This document shows positions 47,401 to 54,269 of a stretch of 64,000 bases of DNA, piece after piece. The stretch spans positions 709,965 through 773,964 of the forward strand of contig NZ_FMVC01000001.1 of assembly GCF_900101855.1 (NCBI RefSeq), given 5' to 3'. Numbering within the stretch: position 1 is the stretch's first letter; every line of letters starts with the position of its first letter. This stretch comes from Flavobacterium anhuiense. GTDB lineage: Bacteria; Bacteroidota; Bacteroidia; Flavobacteriales; Flavobacteriaceae. The notes beneath the pieces are model-generated. The model did no database searches. It saw nothing but the letters and a program-made list of their open reading frames with translations, and was not told the DNA's origin. The translations under genes and the position numbers were made by a program.

Positions 47401-49955
47401 ATGATCCAAATACTTTTGAAATTAAAGCTGTACCAGCAAGTGCACAAATTTGCTATGGAGCAGCTGACGGTCAGGTAACATTAACTTTTGTTGACAGACA
47501 GCCAACTCCATCAGACGAGGCAGGTGCTTTTAGTTATGTAATCACAGGGCCAGTTTCTAGTACAGGAACTACAACAGGAGCTGTAACTACAATTTCTAAT
47601 TTAACTGCTGGTCAGTATACAGTTAGTGCGACCTTAATAGGAAATCCTTACTGTACAGTAACAACATTATTTACAATAGAACAGCCTGCAACGCAATTGG
47701 CAGTGACGACTACACAATCTGAAATTACTTGTAACCCAGGTAATAATGACGGTGAAATATATGCTTCTGCAAATGGCGGATGGGATAATAATTACCAATA
47801 TCAGTTAGTTCTAAATGGTGCAATTGTGGTAGATTATTCTACTCAATATACTTTTACAGGATTATCTGCAGGTACATATGCGATAAATGTAAAAGATGGC
47901 AAAGGTTGTATTGCTACAACAACTGCAACATTGGTAGTTCCATCTCCAATAACGTTTACTGCAACTCCGAGCGCGACATTATTATCATGTTTTGGTGATA
48001 AAACTGCGACAATAACAGTTTCAGTTCCAACAGGAGGACAGGGAAGCAATTACATGTACACATTAAACACTGTAGTTGGAACACAAACGATATCTTCAGG
48101 TCCTCAATCATCGAATATTTTTGATGGACTAGGTGCTGGTACTTATTCAATAAAAGTAACAGACGGATTTAATTGTGAGGCAACATCTGCAAGTATTGTT
48201 ATTACAGAACCAACAGAAGTTATTCCTAACTTAATTTTGGCTTCTTCACAAACTTGTAACGTACAATCGACGCTTACATTAAGCGCAACAGGAGGTGTAG
48301 GTCCATATAGCTATAGTACAGATCCTAATTTTGCAACAAATTTGGGTACATTTAATTCATCTGTTACATTCTCTGTACCAGTAGGAACTTACCAATACTA
48401 TGTGAGAGATACTAATAACTGTGTAAGTTTTGTTTCTAATGAAATCAAAATAGATCCTTTGGTTCCTTTGACAGTAGATTTAGATATTACAAATGCAATT
48501 GTAAAATGTACTGGTGAAGCTACAGGAGTAATCGTTGCAGAAGCAAAAGGAGGTTTAGGAAACTATAGTTATACTTTACAGGATGCAGCTGGAAACCCAA
48601 TTCAAGGGCCTCAAAGCAACGGAAGATTTGAAAATCTTTTAATAGGAACTTATAAAGTAAAAGTAGACAGCGGAGATTGTAGTAGTACTTCTGTTAATGC
48701 TGTAATAACTGAACCTGCAGCTGCATTGATAGCAACATTTACACCGACGAATGTTTCATGTTTTGGTGAAAATAATGGTAAAATCGTAATTGCAGCAAGC
48801 GGAGGAACAGGAGTTATTAAATATGCAATCTCACCAGATTTAAATCAGTTTGATTTCATTACAACATTTGATAGACTTTCTCCAGGAACTTACACAGTAA
48901 TTGCCCAAGATGAAAACGGTTGTTATGTGAGACAAGATGTTGAAATTACACAACCTAATCCGGTTATTGTAACAGAAGTTCCAAACTCTATGATTCCTGA
49001 AGTGTGTGATGGAGATAAAGATGGTGCATTCAGTATTGAAGTTAAAGGTGGTACATTACCTTATAGCGTAAGTTTAGATAATGAAAAAGGACCATTTACT
49101 CAGGGTACAGCTACTCAAACAATATTTGATTTCACTAATCTAGCTGGAGGAACACATACAGTATATGTGAAAGATGCAGAAGGTTGTGTAATTGAGTTTG
49201 TAGAAAACATGCCAAACGCAGTAATTCTTAATCCAACTGCTGAGGTAACATATGATTGCGTTAACAATACACAAGCCAACATGGTAGTTGTAACAATTGA
49301 TGCTTCAATTACGAACCCAGCAGATGTTGATTATTCATTAGATAACAATGGAGTATTCCAGCCAAGCAACATCTTTACAAATGTTCCTGCTGGTGATCAC
49401 TTCATCGTTGCAAGACATACTAATGGTTGTGAGGTACCAACTCCAATCTTTACTGTTAATGCAGTTGCGGAACTTGGTTTAATCGACATCACAAACCAAA
49501 GCAAAGACATCAACACAATTGTTGTACAAGCTTCTGGAGGTGTTGCTCCTTATGAGTACAGCTTCAATGGTGAACCATTCTCATCATCTAATAGCTATAG
49601 AATCTACAAAACGGGAGATTATGTAGTTATCGTAAGAGATAAAAACGGTTGTGAGAAAACAATAACAGTTCATGGTACATTCTATGACTTCTGTATGCCA
49701 AACTACTTTACACCAAATGGTGACGGACAAAATGATACAATTGGTCCAGATTGTGGTGCATTAGCATACAAAGAGTTAACATTCGATATTTATGACAGAT
49801 ATGGTAGAGTAGTAGCGAAATACCGTGTTAATGGAAAATGGGATGGAAGATATCATGGAGACGAATTACCAACAGGAGATTACTGGTATGTTCTTAAACT
49901 GAATGATCCAAAAGATCCGAGAGAATTTGTTGGACATTTCACATTATACAGATAA
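32481..49955 (+). CDS. sprB: Giant gliding adhesin SprB
   Basis: 5,824 aa, over a quarter of the window. A signal peptide (KLVLAVLLCIQSFVIHAQ) is followed by an N-terminal domain (about 30-360) and a DUF11/CARDB-like unit (about 370-490; LTKIVKNAQGVNIGG). Dozens of SprB repeats run from about 800 to 5670, each about 75-90 residues with motifs like V-x-C-x-G-x-x-x-G, ASGGTPPYTYS, AGTYTVTVTDANGCT. A jelly-roll-like segment (about 1213-1423) breaks the array. The end (5736-5824; YFTPNGDGQNDTIGPDCG) is a type B T9SS sorting domain. In F. johnsoniae, SprB (about 6,500 aa) is carried along the surface by the gliding motor. It is shorter here, by repeat number. Confidence 0.95.
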   Translation: MKKPTTLKLVLAVLLCIQSFVIHAQKNFTPRFDTSLKGDMLLIGNNILNRDNNRDGERANDAYNVYNRNNNDLQMYYVDVDNDNSTFSSSSATLSIPSGSRECYKIVYAGLYWAGIYSQGSIDNKTVNRSNLGSIKIKLPNQAAYTDISGQLIYDYYPSNSNGSQIPYAYYYDLTSLVQGLANPEGEYTVANIISAQGNINGGFSAGWNLFVVYEDPKSSAKYITTFDGFRWIQANSNAVTYTISGFKTIPTGTVKAKLAFAALEGDVNLPGDRYSINNTDISTAERPVDNFFNSTINDTNGPFTNRNPASGNTLGFEAGILNVPNPANRQNPGGSVIKNNDTSATLKLTTSGDGYGLFFNAFNVEIIEPKIVLTKIVKNAQGVNIGGQNVTLGQQLNYEIGFKNTGNDNATSFTIRDQLPINIIFNYPADIVSLPSGVTVQSYNAATRNIVFKVDNNVVKVGDPEKVISFKVQVVPDCHMLSEACSNSIDNSAYATYKGTQNTAFTISDDPSVNTNTGCILIPKATNFLVGVDGCKYTDNVTLCGESINLTAANGYTDYTWYSDEARTQLIGKGQTLNVKNPGTYYVYNLAAAPCRSIYQSFVVTRFGTTVENPVIPFADQVVICSNDGKKLPNIFLCGGNASRAITLNISDANSIVWEKLNESSCTAVTNQNCANESTSCTWTRLKTGSSYTANQAGQFRVTLNYAGGCFNRFYFNVYSNSLTPTETHKDIICGAPGSITIGGVPAGYEYAISTDPNGTPGAYQTSNIFPITSPNSYTVHIRQIGVTTNPCIFTVPGILIRSRDLSISTTVTQPTCKNDKGSIKVGAQNIDPQYYYYIYTSGGTLVNSFGPTSNSDYTFANLSSGDYRVRVTNGAVGSTPAPSCDKTVDVTINPVPAGLNPTAALTVPLTACSNGKIVVTTTGGTAPYYHFINGSSTFQLSNEIAVTGPGTYDIRVVDANNCSGTTSITVNANPKPTYTVTATEINCSGGTSQINVNVTNANGYTLQYSIDNGATFSNNPVFPNVTAGTYNVVVRYTMSGVTCTDPATPITITQPANALSASAGVSELAGCDPSGNGFGKVRITNPQGGTPPYTYSFDGGANYGSSNEAYVAPGTYTLYIKDAKGCIFSMPGVVLDPRPTDPTISVAPPVFNCNGTATSTVTVTSGGGNNYAYEYYLDNVKNTNTPSNVFVNVPSGPHTISVRYNLTSVPTYSNLLLEDFGSGGTTTTPGIASAYCFNDQRVNPPYTCSLNGTPTRSVEDNQYSVTSFFWRNDNAWYHFKDHTTNGADANGRYLLVNIGGAAGNYGVLYSKPIIDVIPNQPVMVSLYVGNLLNTGVNGAAPIVRFELVNAAGQVVATEDTGKIAEAANDPNRTKWVPINISLNPGPHTNLTFRIRSGSIEYGGNDIVIDDIWVRQIPKSCITQKDFPIVIDSNKAFTVSEPVIDNLSCSNSSDGRISIDVANFNTTTGYKYSLNNGTTWNTATVSPLVITGLTAGTYRIIVKSDDAGTCSSSFTKTITAPVALTTTANVTVQPTCTMGASITATASGGTPNYKYELRRTDGTVVVGFQNNNVFTNVATGNYVVVVQDASSCSSPASSVVSVVAPQIPTATLASSSDLCYDTTNRATLVVTASGGKTPYSYSLDGAPGQLSNTFTNVGPGTHSIVVTDANGCTAPAISNIVIANQLKAEGNITKPLDCITNNAEITITVTGGTSPYTYAVAVNGSATYTTIPSNVYTASSAGSYVFRVTDSKGCIVFTDAVVVDPIANPTVTVYSTQITCNGLTNGSVQLVGVGGSGGYQYNFNNAGWSSTSLYTSLSPNIDYTYLVRDSKGCTSAIGTIRLTQPTALSGTISATELQCNGTGTTPAVVTVNGAGGTGAYTYSFNGTTNFTSTNTFSISTGGVVTAYIRDANNCQFGPLSVTINNLDRITGITITDSGYDCSTTPPGGHVNIAAVKTDISAPIRFQIISGPAGYNSASNSDGEFKSLAPGNYVFQATDIKSGCSFTVPYTVKGAPDIVATGSALTNIQCYGGTGTLQFIVNGVKNRGYDYVITNGGGTIIQEQKNVSETTTVINVTAPQPAGTYTITAIDRLTKCQSTFSVTLAQPSSLVSFTATASNINCNNDNSQITVTATGGTPNYTYAFAKSPSTVPSSAYGNSAILTVDTNSGADLVWDVYVKDNNGCTAKRTISVLPENVPTIDTPASQCYTGSPINITITGTYVGTPTFSKDGIFYQQSPNFSLTPGTYTLHLRDGFGCDAQTTYVVAPQLTITPTIVPDVTCTPNTTISLASSGGTGTRSYQVSFNGGGYAATTSPYVATAAGTYKFRVSDSANPVCYAETADITVTLKPTTLTITTAKVDVLCNGNNTGSITITPTSGKAPYTYSVTRGGTPVSTTATTTGLTAGTYDILVTDALGCTNATTSVTISQPTVLDTNGTATTFKCDTNNAKQSAVVTITVPTTGTAPYTYSFNNGSFTSSNTFTVVDNGNNQTIYYAVKDANGCIMPTKSIVVNKLNPPVIASVNASLIYCAPVASTTSTATITVTAGTGIAPFVYEIVSGPTSAPSNGTGSFSNLTPGNYVFKVTDASGCYDTFPLNIAPAKLMIASATKLNDVYCNGDSTGSIRYNVSGFTGTYSYSLNSGTPVTGQTAPVFTISNLAPGTYTVVFTDETTRCDVTTATITISQPAAPLSGTVAYVNANCNIPTAKVTITAAGGTPGYQYSFSNSSTVPGTYDTANSANLNPALTWFAWIKDSNECTVTLPLTLVTDTAPNVTASVANQCTASGNNFQIVAVGSNGVAPYTYSINTGVAPSPANTFTVSAGTYTITVKDANNCTNTTTVTVNTAMIAEAILTKDLTCSSPTNATIAVSVTGGAAPFGYRVKVGAGAYTGAPIAFAGTSFVYTTSTAGVYQFEITDANGCPVQTKTAIVSDYVPVGVTIVKVDPTCNGSTDGTIRFTSPAGQSPFQYSIDNGVTFGNLAIYGGLASGTYNYVVRDAKGCEYRNSITLNNPPPIAMNIVIHGITCNSTTPGSLDVNVASGGTAPYVYHLYNNAMTEIASFTANAANAAIAHNFPGLNFGDYYLNVVDANGCEFKSGKLRIQPPPYLTLNGTVVGATCADGISVEVGVFGGTGVAPFTYTIYGVGTTSGVTPATSYTFTHLDQNTNYVFEVVDANGCPSYYEMKTPKISNLEINPLTTTNVTCNGAANGIINFTVSNYNATRLDFEVRDNLTNLAIVPPVNGSATGLTGAAYNGTLTGLKPGNYSLYVKEFDGTLCSTTEVFQITQPAQPLDASIAGNVNANCDDPAQVTVKVTGGTGPYTFASAVAPATPSVFAAGNVLSLDPGPTGANVNWNIIVKDAQDCEFPLNVTIAKDPSPEISLSVANNCAAEGAFGVVVTETAAGVGSYSIKVDTGVFVSIPGLPYTVTNLSSGSHTITIKDGNDCTDTETININAPLKLTPAITALPSCVVNNGVVTLTPSGGTNSYSYSITPMHPSIVISGNTISGLRADTYTITMTDNGNLCTTTAEVTLPAGTPVTFDAVVTDVSCFNGTNGKIEVNLLPSNDNPTYTYAISPIPVGYVQTGNVFSNLPAGVYDITVTSGRDCTLTKPYTVGQPAILDATPAITAYGCNASNAAQPAVVTITATGGTSPYRFNFDGGATYYTDNTTQVPVSTSAQTVNYYVIDANGCQFNGSVVVPAYQPLTDITFALTTAPICPTNVADVTLTVTGGYTPYAKYEIISPITLDNGNNAVFTGLAPNTYLFKVTDNNGCSIERPYKVEPVIPIDIVATSSTNVSCNTANGTDNNGTATFIVSDFSASGNYNIVVTTNPVGLSYNAPTVAADVITLTGLEAGTYTVTVSDITTTCSKSADVTITMPAPIAFTATASKVFCSDDESEITVTNVTGGTSAYTYAVVKTGDPTPTVFGTSSVLTVDTNLTDLSWDVYVQDANLCIAGPITVPVTYNAAPNLNLPAQQCFVGANLTVDLNALSTTYNGVKSFTVDGLAITGTTATFTAVGTYKIILTDDNGCTDEVDYIVQPQLIASASVTKDLYCAAPIDATIDVEISGGVGPYTYQMYHNGAATGPVTGVAGNFTASVSTDGDYYFVITDSNAPACSVTTTTVTVNPTVIPTLTESQIDVSCFGFNDGSLTVVPTGGRLPYTFVLTGPIVNTTGDATGTYTGLIAGTYTVVATDSKNCASAPATFVISEPTELTAIHAITPNTTCSTTTSIVVTATGGTTDYRYNFNGQGYDTANTFSVVNDGSIPSITYTVRDANGCETAPVTVPIVPLNKPTDLTFNASVVTCLATTSTVDVTATNGVGALTFEIISFNGAPAAYAPVNTADNTVAATFTGLVPGDYMFRVTDSNGCTYEELLPIAPVTNIVVNGQTIADMTCNTTNDGQVTFTVSDFAGSYTYTIDKDGTNFVPSTSTTATTIPLTGLAFGQYTINITDNATGCTATSMVEVKQPTVVTVNLVDNVNANCKTGAIVTVQASGGTPGYVYSFVHAGDPAGAFDALATRELDATVPAWDVYAQDANGCISSPYRVNVIIDPLPSGFTAVAVSQCPSATGTYDIVITPGTGMGPFQYSIGSGFQSGLTFTVSVPKTYDLTVRDKFGCEFVFNAAVTILAPLDITNTIVALPTCADGDGSVSATATGGTGNYSYTIDGTTTVTTTPAIFAGLSVGSHTIVVTDLTTTCTKDVTFRLEPATLVTGFDATSTPVTCNGGNNGTITATLDAPSAGVNDNPIYTYTLTGTTVLGVAVNRPAQPENVFENLEAGSYTVTVTSGRGCSDFKLVQVIEPALIVVPNPAIAQYGCTSDNTSNFATITISGVTGGSGTYIYEFIRNGAVVYKGDRNVYTETDYLGGSYTVNVYDNNGCIGSNAGTYVINPFISLDDITISVTNAITCTNNEDIAVTVATTGGTPANLQYAITDASGNAVAGNPNNATGIFTNLSIGNYIISVTNLDTNCTIKEVHYVNDPNTFEIKAVPASAQICYGAADGQVTLTFVDRQPTPSDEAGAFSYVITGPVSSTGTTTGAVTTISNLTAGQYTVSATLIGNPYCTVTTLFTIEQPATQLAVTTTQSEITCNPGNNDGEIYASANGGWDNNYQYQLVLNGAIVVDYSTQYTFTGLSAGTYAINVKDGKGCIATTTATLVVPSPITFTATPSATLLSCFGDKTATITVSVPTGGQGSNYMYTLNTVVGTQTISSGPQSSNIFDGLGAGTYSIKVTDGFNCEATSASIVITEPTEVIPNLILASSQTCNVQSTLTLSATGGVGPYSYSTDPNFATNLGTFNSSVTFSVPVGTYQYYVRDTNNCVSFVSNEIKIDPLVPLTVDLDITNAIVKCTGEATGVIVAEAKGGLGNYSYTLQDAAGNPIQGPQSNGRFENLLIGTYKVKVDSGDCSSTSVNAVITEPAAALIATFTPTNVSCFGENNGKIVIAASGGTGVIKYAISPDLNQFDFITTFDRLSPGTYTVIAQDENGCYVRQDVEITQPNPVIVTEVPNSMIPEVCDGDKDGAFSIEVKGGTLPYSVSLDNEKGPFTQGTATQTIFDFTNLAGGTHTVYVKDAEGCVIEFVENMPNAVILNPTAEVTYDCVNNTQANMVVVTIDASITNPADVDYSLDNNGVFQPSNIFTNVPAGDHFIVARHTNGCEVPTPIFTVNAVAELGLIDITNQSKDINTIVVQASGGVAPYEYSFNGEPFSSSNSYRIYKTGDYVVIVRDKNGCEKTITVHGTFYDFCMPNYFTPNGDGQNDTIGPDCGALAYKELTFDIYDRYGRVVAKYRVNGKWDGRYHGDELPTGDYWYVLKLNDPKDPREFVGHFTLYR

Positions 49956-49998
49956 CAAAATTATAGCCCCAATGATGTTATCTAAAAAAATTATTACA

Positions 49999-50979
49999 AT
50001 GAAAAAGTTTATTTTATCTTTAGTACTCATGGCTGTAACAACAAGTTACAGCCAAGAGTTAAACCTACCAGTGTTTACCCAGTATTTAGCTGATAACCCT
50101 TTTATTCTTTCTCCTGCGTATGCTGGTATTGGAGATAATCTCCGTATTAGAGCCAATGGTTTAACACAGTGGGTCGGAATTAAAGATGCACCAGACAACC
50201 AATCATTGTACGCCGATTTTCGTGTTCTAGATCGTTCTGGAGTAGGTATTTCATTGTATAATGATAGCAATGGTAATACAAGACAAACGGGTGCCAAAGT
50301 TTCTTTTGCGCACCACTTGATTTTAGATTATCGTTCAGAGCAATATCTATCTTTTGGTATATCGTACAACTTTAATAGTTTTAGAATCGAAACGGGTAAT
50401 TTTACTGGAGACGTAAATGGTGTTCCAGTAGCATTAGACCCTTCAATTACAGACAATCGTTATAACTCAAACAACAACTTTGATATTAGTGCATTGTACC
50501 GTAACAAAGGATTTTACTTTAGTTTTAACGCCAACAACGTTTTAAAGAAAAACACTGATAAGTATAGAGGAGTAGAACCAGATCTACTCTCTAACTTTCA
50601 GGTTTACTCAGGATTCACTTTTAGAGACGGAGAAAATAGACGTATCGAATACGAACCATCGGTATTCTTGCAGTACTTTGCAAGTGACCAGCGTTCTACA
50701 ACCGATTTAAACTTCAAATACAGACGTTACAATCGCTACGAAGATTACTATTGGATCGGAGTTTCTTACCGTTTCTTAAATGACCAGTTCCCAAAACCTT
50801 TGGCAATGGGACCAATGGCTGGTTTTATGAAATCTAAATTCTATTTTGCATACTCTTACCAGTTGATGTTTAATGGTCTTGGAGCGTATAACACAGGAAC
50901 ACATTCCATCACAATCGGATTTGACTTCTTGCAATCAATCAGTAACTGTCCTTGTACACAAAGTCCGGTTCACGATTAG
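49999..50979 (+). CDS. sprF: PorP/SprF family outer-membrane protein SprF
   Basis: A 326-aa PorP/SprF family protein, needed for secretion of SprB in F. johnsoniae and thought to sit in the outer membrane with the T9SS. It begins MKKFILSLVLMAVTTSYSQE (signal peptide). The first mature segment LPVFTQYLADNPFILSPAYA is the family hallmark, then RIRANGLTQWVGIKDAPDNQ and alternating strands with terminal aromatic residues. I start at the ATG at 49999, 44 bases after the sprB stop; ATGs at 49972/49975 would add eight or nine residues, and the frame to 49903 overlaps sprB. Next to the type B-sorted adhesin SprB it fits the usual SprF-substrate pairing. Confidence 0.93.
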   Translation: MKKFILSLVLMAVTTSYSQELNLPVFTQYLADNPFILSPAYAGIGDNLRIRANGLTQWVGIKDAPDNQSLYADFRVLDRSGVGISLYNDSNGNTRQTGAKVSFAHHLILDYRSEQYLSFGISYNFNSFRIETGNFTGDVNGVPVALDPSITDNRYNSNNNFDISALYRNKGFYFSFNANNVLKKNTDKYRGVEPDLLSNFQVYSGFTFRDGENRRIEYEPSVFLQYFASDQRSTTDLNFKYRRYNRYEDYYWIGVSYRFLNDQFPKPLAMGPMAGFMKSKFYFAYSYQLMFNGLGAYNTGTHSITIGFDFLQSISNCPCTQSPVHD

Positions 50980-50980
50980 A

Positions 50981-51014
50981 CAAATAATTTTTATCATCTT
51001 TAAGAATTATTTTG
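50981..51014 (+). terminator. Weak A/T-only hairpin after sprF
   Basis: CAAATAATT (50981-50989) pairs with AATTATTTTG (51005-51014) with one bulge. T-rich DNA follows. The only terminator candidate at the end of the spr operon. Confidence 0.35.
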
Positions 51015-51097
51015 TTTGTTTTCATAATTTACAACGTTTTCGTTTTTATTACTGGATTATTTTTGCTTTTTTGAAATTTAGACTTCGCTAAAAGTTC

Positions 51098-51105
51098 TAT
51101 ATTTG
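51098..51105 (+). promoter_or_regulatory. -7 element of pgk
   Basis: TATATTTG, an exact match 32 bases before the ATG. No convincing -33 element at normal spacing. Confidence 0.5.
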
Positions 51106-51137
51106 TTATTCTTTCAAAAAATTAAAAAAATTAGCAG

Positions 51138-52325
51138 ATGAAAACTTTAAACGATTTCGATTTTAAAAATAAAAAAGCAGTTATCCGTGTTGACTTCAAT
51201 GTGCCATTGGATGAAAATTTTAATGTAACCGATACAACACGTATTGAAGCTGCAAAGCCAACAATCGATACAATTTTAAAACAAGGCGGAAGTGTGATTT
51301 TAATGTCGCACTTAGGAAGACCAAAAGGAGCAGAAGAGAAATATTCTCTAAAACATATCTTAAAAACAGCTTCTGAGATTTTAGGAGTTCAAGTTAAATT
51401 TGCTGAAAACTGCGTTGGAGAACCAGCTCAAACTGCAGCAAAAGATTTAAAGCCAGGTGAAGTTCTTTTATTAGAAAATTTACGTTTCCACGCTGAAGAA
51501 GAAGCTGGAGATGTAGCTTTCGCTAAAGAATTGGCTTCTCTTGGGGATATTTATGTAAACGATGCATTTGGTACAGCTCACAGAGCACATGCATCTACTA
51601 CAATTATCGCACAATTTTTTCCAAACGATAAATGTTTCGGAACATTATTGGCAAAAGAAATTGACAGTTTAAATAAAGTTCTTAAAAACAGTGAAAAACC
51701 TGTAACTGCTGTTCTTGGTGGTTCAAAAGTTTCTTCTAAAATCACCGTTATCGAAAATATCTTAGATAAAGTAGATCACATGATTATTGGAGGAGGTATG
51801 ACTTTTACTTTTATTAAAGCTCAAGGCGGAAAAATTGGCGAGTCTATCTGCGAAGATGACAAATTAGATTTAGCTCTTGATATTTTAAGATTAGCTAAAG
51901 AGAAAGGAGTTCAGGTACATATTCCTGTTGATGTTATTGCAGCAGACGATTTCTCAAACAATGCAAATACTCAGGTTGTAGATGTAACGGCAATTCCTGA
52001 CGGATGGCAAGGTTTAGATGCAGGTCCAAAATCTTTAGAAAACTTCAAAAAAGTAATTTTAGATTCTAAAACAATTCTTTGGAATGGTCCATTAGGAGTT
52101 TTCGAAATGGAAACTTTCTCTAAAGGAACAATCGCATTAGGAGATTATATCGCAGAAGCTACAGCAAATGGAGCATTTTCATTAGTTGGTGGTGGAGATT
52201 CTGTTGCAGCAGTAAAACAGTTCGGATTTGAAGATAAAATGAGCTACGTTTCCACTGGTGGCGGGGCTATGCTTGAAATGTTAGAAGGAAGAATTTTACC
52301 TGGAATCGCAGCGATTTTAGACTAA
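51138..52325 (+). CDS. pgk: Phosphoglycerate kinase
   Basis: Glycolytic enzyme transferring phosphate from 1,3-bisphosphoglycerate to ADP in the cytoplasm. The N-terminal substrate domain shows [28 protein letters not shown] and the phosphoglycerate-binding [11 protein letters not shown]; the C-terminal nucleotide domain shows [21 protein letters not shown] and [13 protein letters not shown]. 395 aa is the normal length and the start ([17 protein letters not shown]) is clear. It is monocistronic, with its own promoter, and probably independent of the spr operon. Confidence 0.98.
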   Translation: MKTLNDFDFKNKKAVIRVDFNVPLDENFNVTDTTRIEAAKPTIDTILKQGGSVILMSHLGRPKGAEEKYSLKHILKTASEILGVQVKFAENCVGEPAQTAAKDLKPGEVLLLENLRFHAEEEAGDVAFAKELASLGDIYVNDAFGTAHRAHASTTIIAQFFPNDKCFGTLLAKEIDSLNKVLKNSEKPVTAVLGGSKVSSKITVIENILDKVDHMIIGGGMTFTFIKAQGGKIGESICEDDKLDLALDILRLAKEKGVQVHIPVDVIAADDFSNNANTQVVDVTAIPDGWQGLDAGPKSLENFKKVILDSKTILWNGPLGVFEMETFSKGTIALGDYIAEATANGAFSLVGGGDSVAAVKQFGFEDKMSYVSTGGGAMLEMLEGRILPGIAAILD

Positions 52326-52373
52326 AAAATCACAATTAACATTTTTTTAAACAGTTTTCTTCAATAAAGAGCT

Positions 52374-52381
52374 TAGATTTG
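52374..52381 (+). promoter_or_regulatory. -7 element of the LysM transglycosylase gene
   Basis: TAGATTTG, an exact match 54 bases before the ATG at 52436. No clear -33 element. Confidence 0.45.
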
Positions 52382-52435
52382 CAAAAATACAACTCTTGTA
52401 ATTGTTTGAATTACAGAATTTTAAAATAATGTTAT

Positions 52436-54247
52436 ATGATTGTAAGGAAATTTTCGATTGTGGTTTCGGCTTTCTTCTCGTTAGCTGTGTGTGCACAGGA
52501 AATGGCAAAAACAGATTTGGAACTGAAGCCAGAGGTTAAGCTTTCATATTTAGATTCTATTAAGAGCACATTCAAAAAAAACGATCTTGCAGCAAAAGTA
52601 GATAGTTTATGGATGAACGAATTAGTAAGTCTGGATATTTATGATGATCTGACCAAAGACATTCAAACCATTAACAAAGATGTTACTGTTGATGAAGAAC
52701 TCCCAACCGAACTGCTAAAACAGCGTTTGGCGGCTATGAATCAGAAATCACCTTTTGAAATTGAATACAATCAAGGTTTAGAAAATATAATAAAGTCATT
52801 TCTTAAGAACCGTAAAAAATCGTTTTCTCGATTAATGGCTTTATCAGAATATTATTTTCCAATTTTCGAGGATGCTTTTGCCAAACAAAATGTTCCTTTG
52901 GAAATAAAATATTTAGCCGTTGTAGAATCTGCTTTAAATCCTAAAGCAGTTTCTAAAATGGGCGCTACGGGGCTTTGGCAGTTTATGTACGGAACCGGAA
53001 AACAATACGCTTTGAAAATCGATTCTTATATTGATGAAAGAAGCGACCCTCTTAAAGCTACAGCCGCAGCATCAGAATACATGACCAAAATGTTCAATAT
53101 CTTTGGTGATTGGGAACTGGTTTTAGCTTCTTACAACTCAGGTCCAGGAAATGTGACAAAAGCAATTCGTCGCTCTGGCGGAAAAACAAAATACTGGGAC
53201 ATTCGTAATTATCTTCCAAAAGAAACTCAAGGTTATGTTCCTGCTTTCTTAGCTACAATGTACCTTTTTGAATACCACAAAGAACATGGCATTAATCCAG
53301 AAAGAGCTGTGGTTAAAAATTTTGAAACGGATACAGTAGCGGTCAAAAATCAAATGTCTTTCAAACAGCTTGCCGATTTGTTAGACATGCCACAATCTCA
53401 AATTCAGCTTTTAAATCCGTCATACAAAATGGGAGTTATTCCGTTTTATCAGGGAGAACAGCATTTTATCAGACTTCCAAAAGATAAAATCGCAACATTT
53501 GTTTCCAACGAAGAACAGATTTATGCTTACGTAAAACATGATGCAGAGTTTAGAACCACTTCATCTCGATTGGCAGTTAAATATGCGCCAAAAGCGAAAC
53601 CAGCAGCTGTAAAACCAGCTCCGGTTGATAATGGAGATTTTGAATTTTATAAAGTCAGAAAAGGAGATAATTTAGGTGCAATTGCCGCAAAGTATGATGT
53701 AAGTATTTCAGATATTAAAAAATGGAATAACTTAAAAACAAATGCTGTAGCAATTGGACGAAGCCTAAAAATTAAAGCAGAAGAAGAGGCTCCTGTTAAA
53801 ACTCTTCCTGCTGTTGTAGATAAAGAACAAGCAATTGCATCTGCAGAAAATAAAGAGAAAACAGCCGTAGATATGGACTATGTTGTGGTGGCTGGAGATA
53901 ATTTAGGAAGCATTGCAAAAAAATTCGGTACGACTATTGCGGAGTTAAAAGAACTTAATAATTTAACTTCAAATAACATTGGTTTAGGAAAAACATTGAT
54001 TATTTCTAAAGCAGCGGTCGTTATAGAAGAGCCGGCTTCAACAGCAATTGCATCAAACTCGGTTGATTCATTCAAGAAAAAAGCACCTTCTAAAAACGTT
54101 AGTGAAGATTATTACGTTAAAAAAGGAGATTCTTTATATAGCATTTCTAAAAAATATCCTGGAGTAACAATTTCAGATATTAAAAAATGGAATGGCATTA
54201 AAGATGAAGATATTAAACCGGGAATGAAACTTAAAATAAACGGATAA
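52436..54247 (+). CDS. Lytic transglycosylase with LysM repeats (MltD-like)
   Basis: A 603-aa exported murein hydrolase cleaving the MurNAc-GlcNAc bond. After a signal peptide (FSIVVSAFFSLAVCAQ) a helical region leads to an SLT domain (about residues 115-280): the catalytic Glu is in YLAVVESALNPKAVSKMGAT, followed by GLWQFM and ASYNSGPGNVTKAIRRSGG. Three LysM peptidoglycan-binding repeats follow: FYKVRKGDNLGAIAAKYDVS (about 402-446), DYVVVAGDNLGSIAKKFGTT (about 480-525) and DYYVKKGDSLYSISKKYPG (about 559-603). The arrangement equals MltD. It is followed directly by a hairpin that overlaps the start of the next gene. Confidence 0.93.
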   Translation: MIVRKFSIVVSAFFSLAVCAQEMAKTDLELKPEVKLSYLDSIKSTFKKNDLAAKVDSLWMNELVSLDIYDDLTKDIQTINKDVTVDEELPTELLKQRLAAMNQKSPFEIEYNQGLENIIKSFLKNRKKSFSRLMALSEYYFPIFEDAFAKQNVPLEIKYLAVVESALNPKAVSKMGATGLWQFMYGTGKQYALKIDSYIDERSDPLKATAAASEYMTKMFNIFGDWELVLASYNSGPGNVTKAIRRSGGKTKYWDIRNYLPKETQGYVPAFLATMYLFEYHKEHGINPERAVVKNFETDTVAVKNQMSFKQLADLLDMPQSQIQLLNPSYKMGVIPFYQGEQHFIRLPKDKIATFVSNEEQIYAYVKHDAEFRTTSSRLAVKYAPKAKPAAVKPAPVDNGDFEFYKVRKGDNLGAIAAKYDVSISDIKKWNNLKTNAVAIGRSLKIKAEEEAPVKTLPAVVDKEQAIASAENKEKTAVDMDYVVVAGDNLGSIAKKFGTTIAELKELNNLTSNNIGLGKTLIISKAAVVIEEPASTAIASNSVDSFKKKAPSKNVSEDYYVKKGDSLYSISKKYPGVTISDIKKWNGIKDEDIKPGMKLKING

Positions 54248-54261
54248 TAGAATAATCTTAT

Positions 54262-54269
54262 TAAATTTG
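54262..54269 (+). promoter_or_regulatory. -7 element of the DUF4837 gene, overlapping a terminator arm
   Basis: TAAATTTG, an exact match. With the usual spacing transcription starts near 54273, inside the left arm of the hairpin at 54268-54307. Confidence 0.45.

Noticed and set aside
34900..49500. The many regular repeats of sprB as a CRISPR array or DNA-level satellite
   Set aside because: Repeats are similar at protein level but diverged in DNA, of uneven length, and in one open frame of 5,824 codons.
50981..51137. Possible small RNA between sprF and pgk
   Set aside because: Only an A/T-only hairpin and the pgk promoter are visible; there is too little structure for a call.
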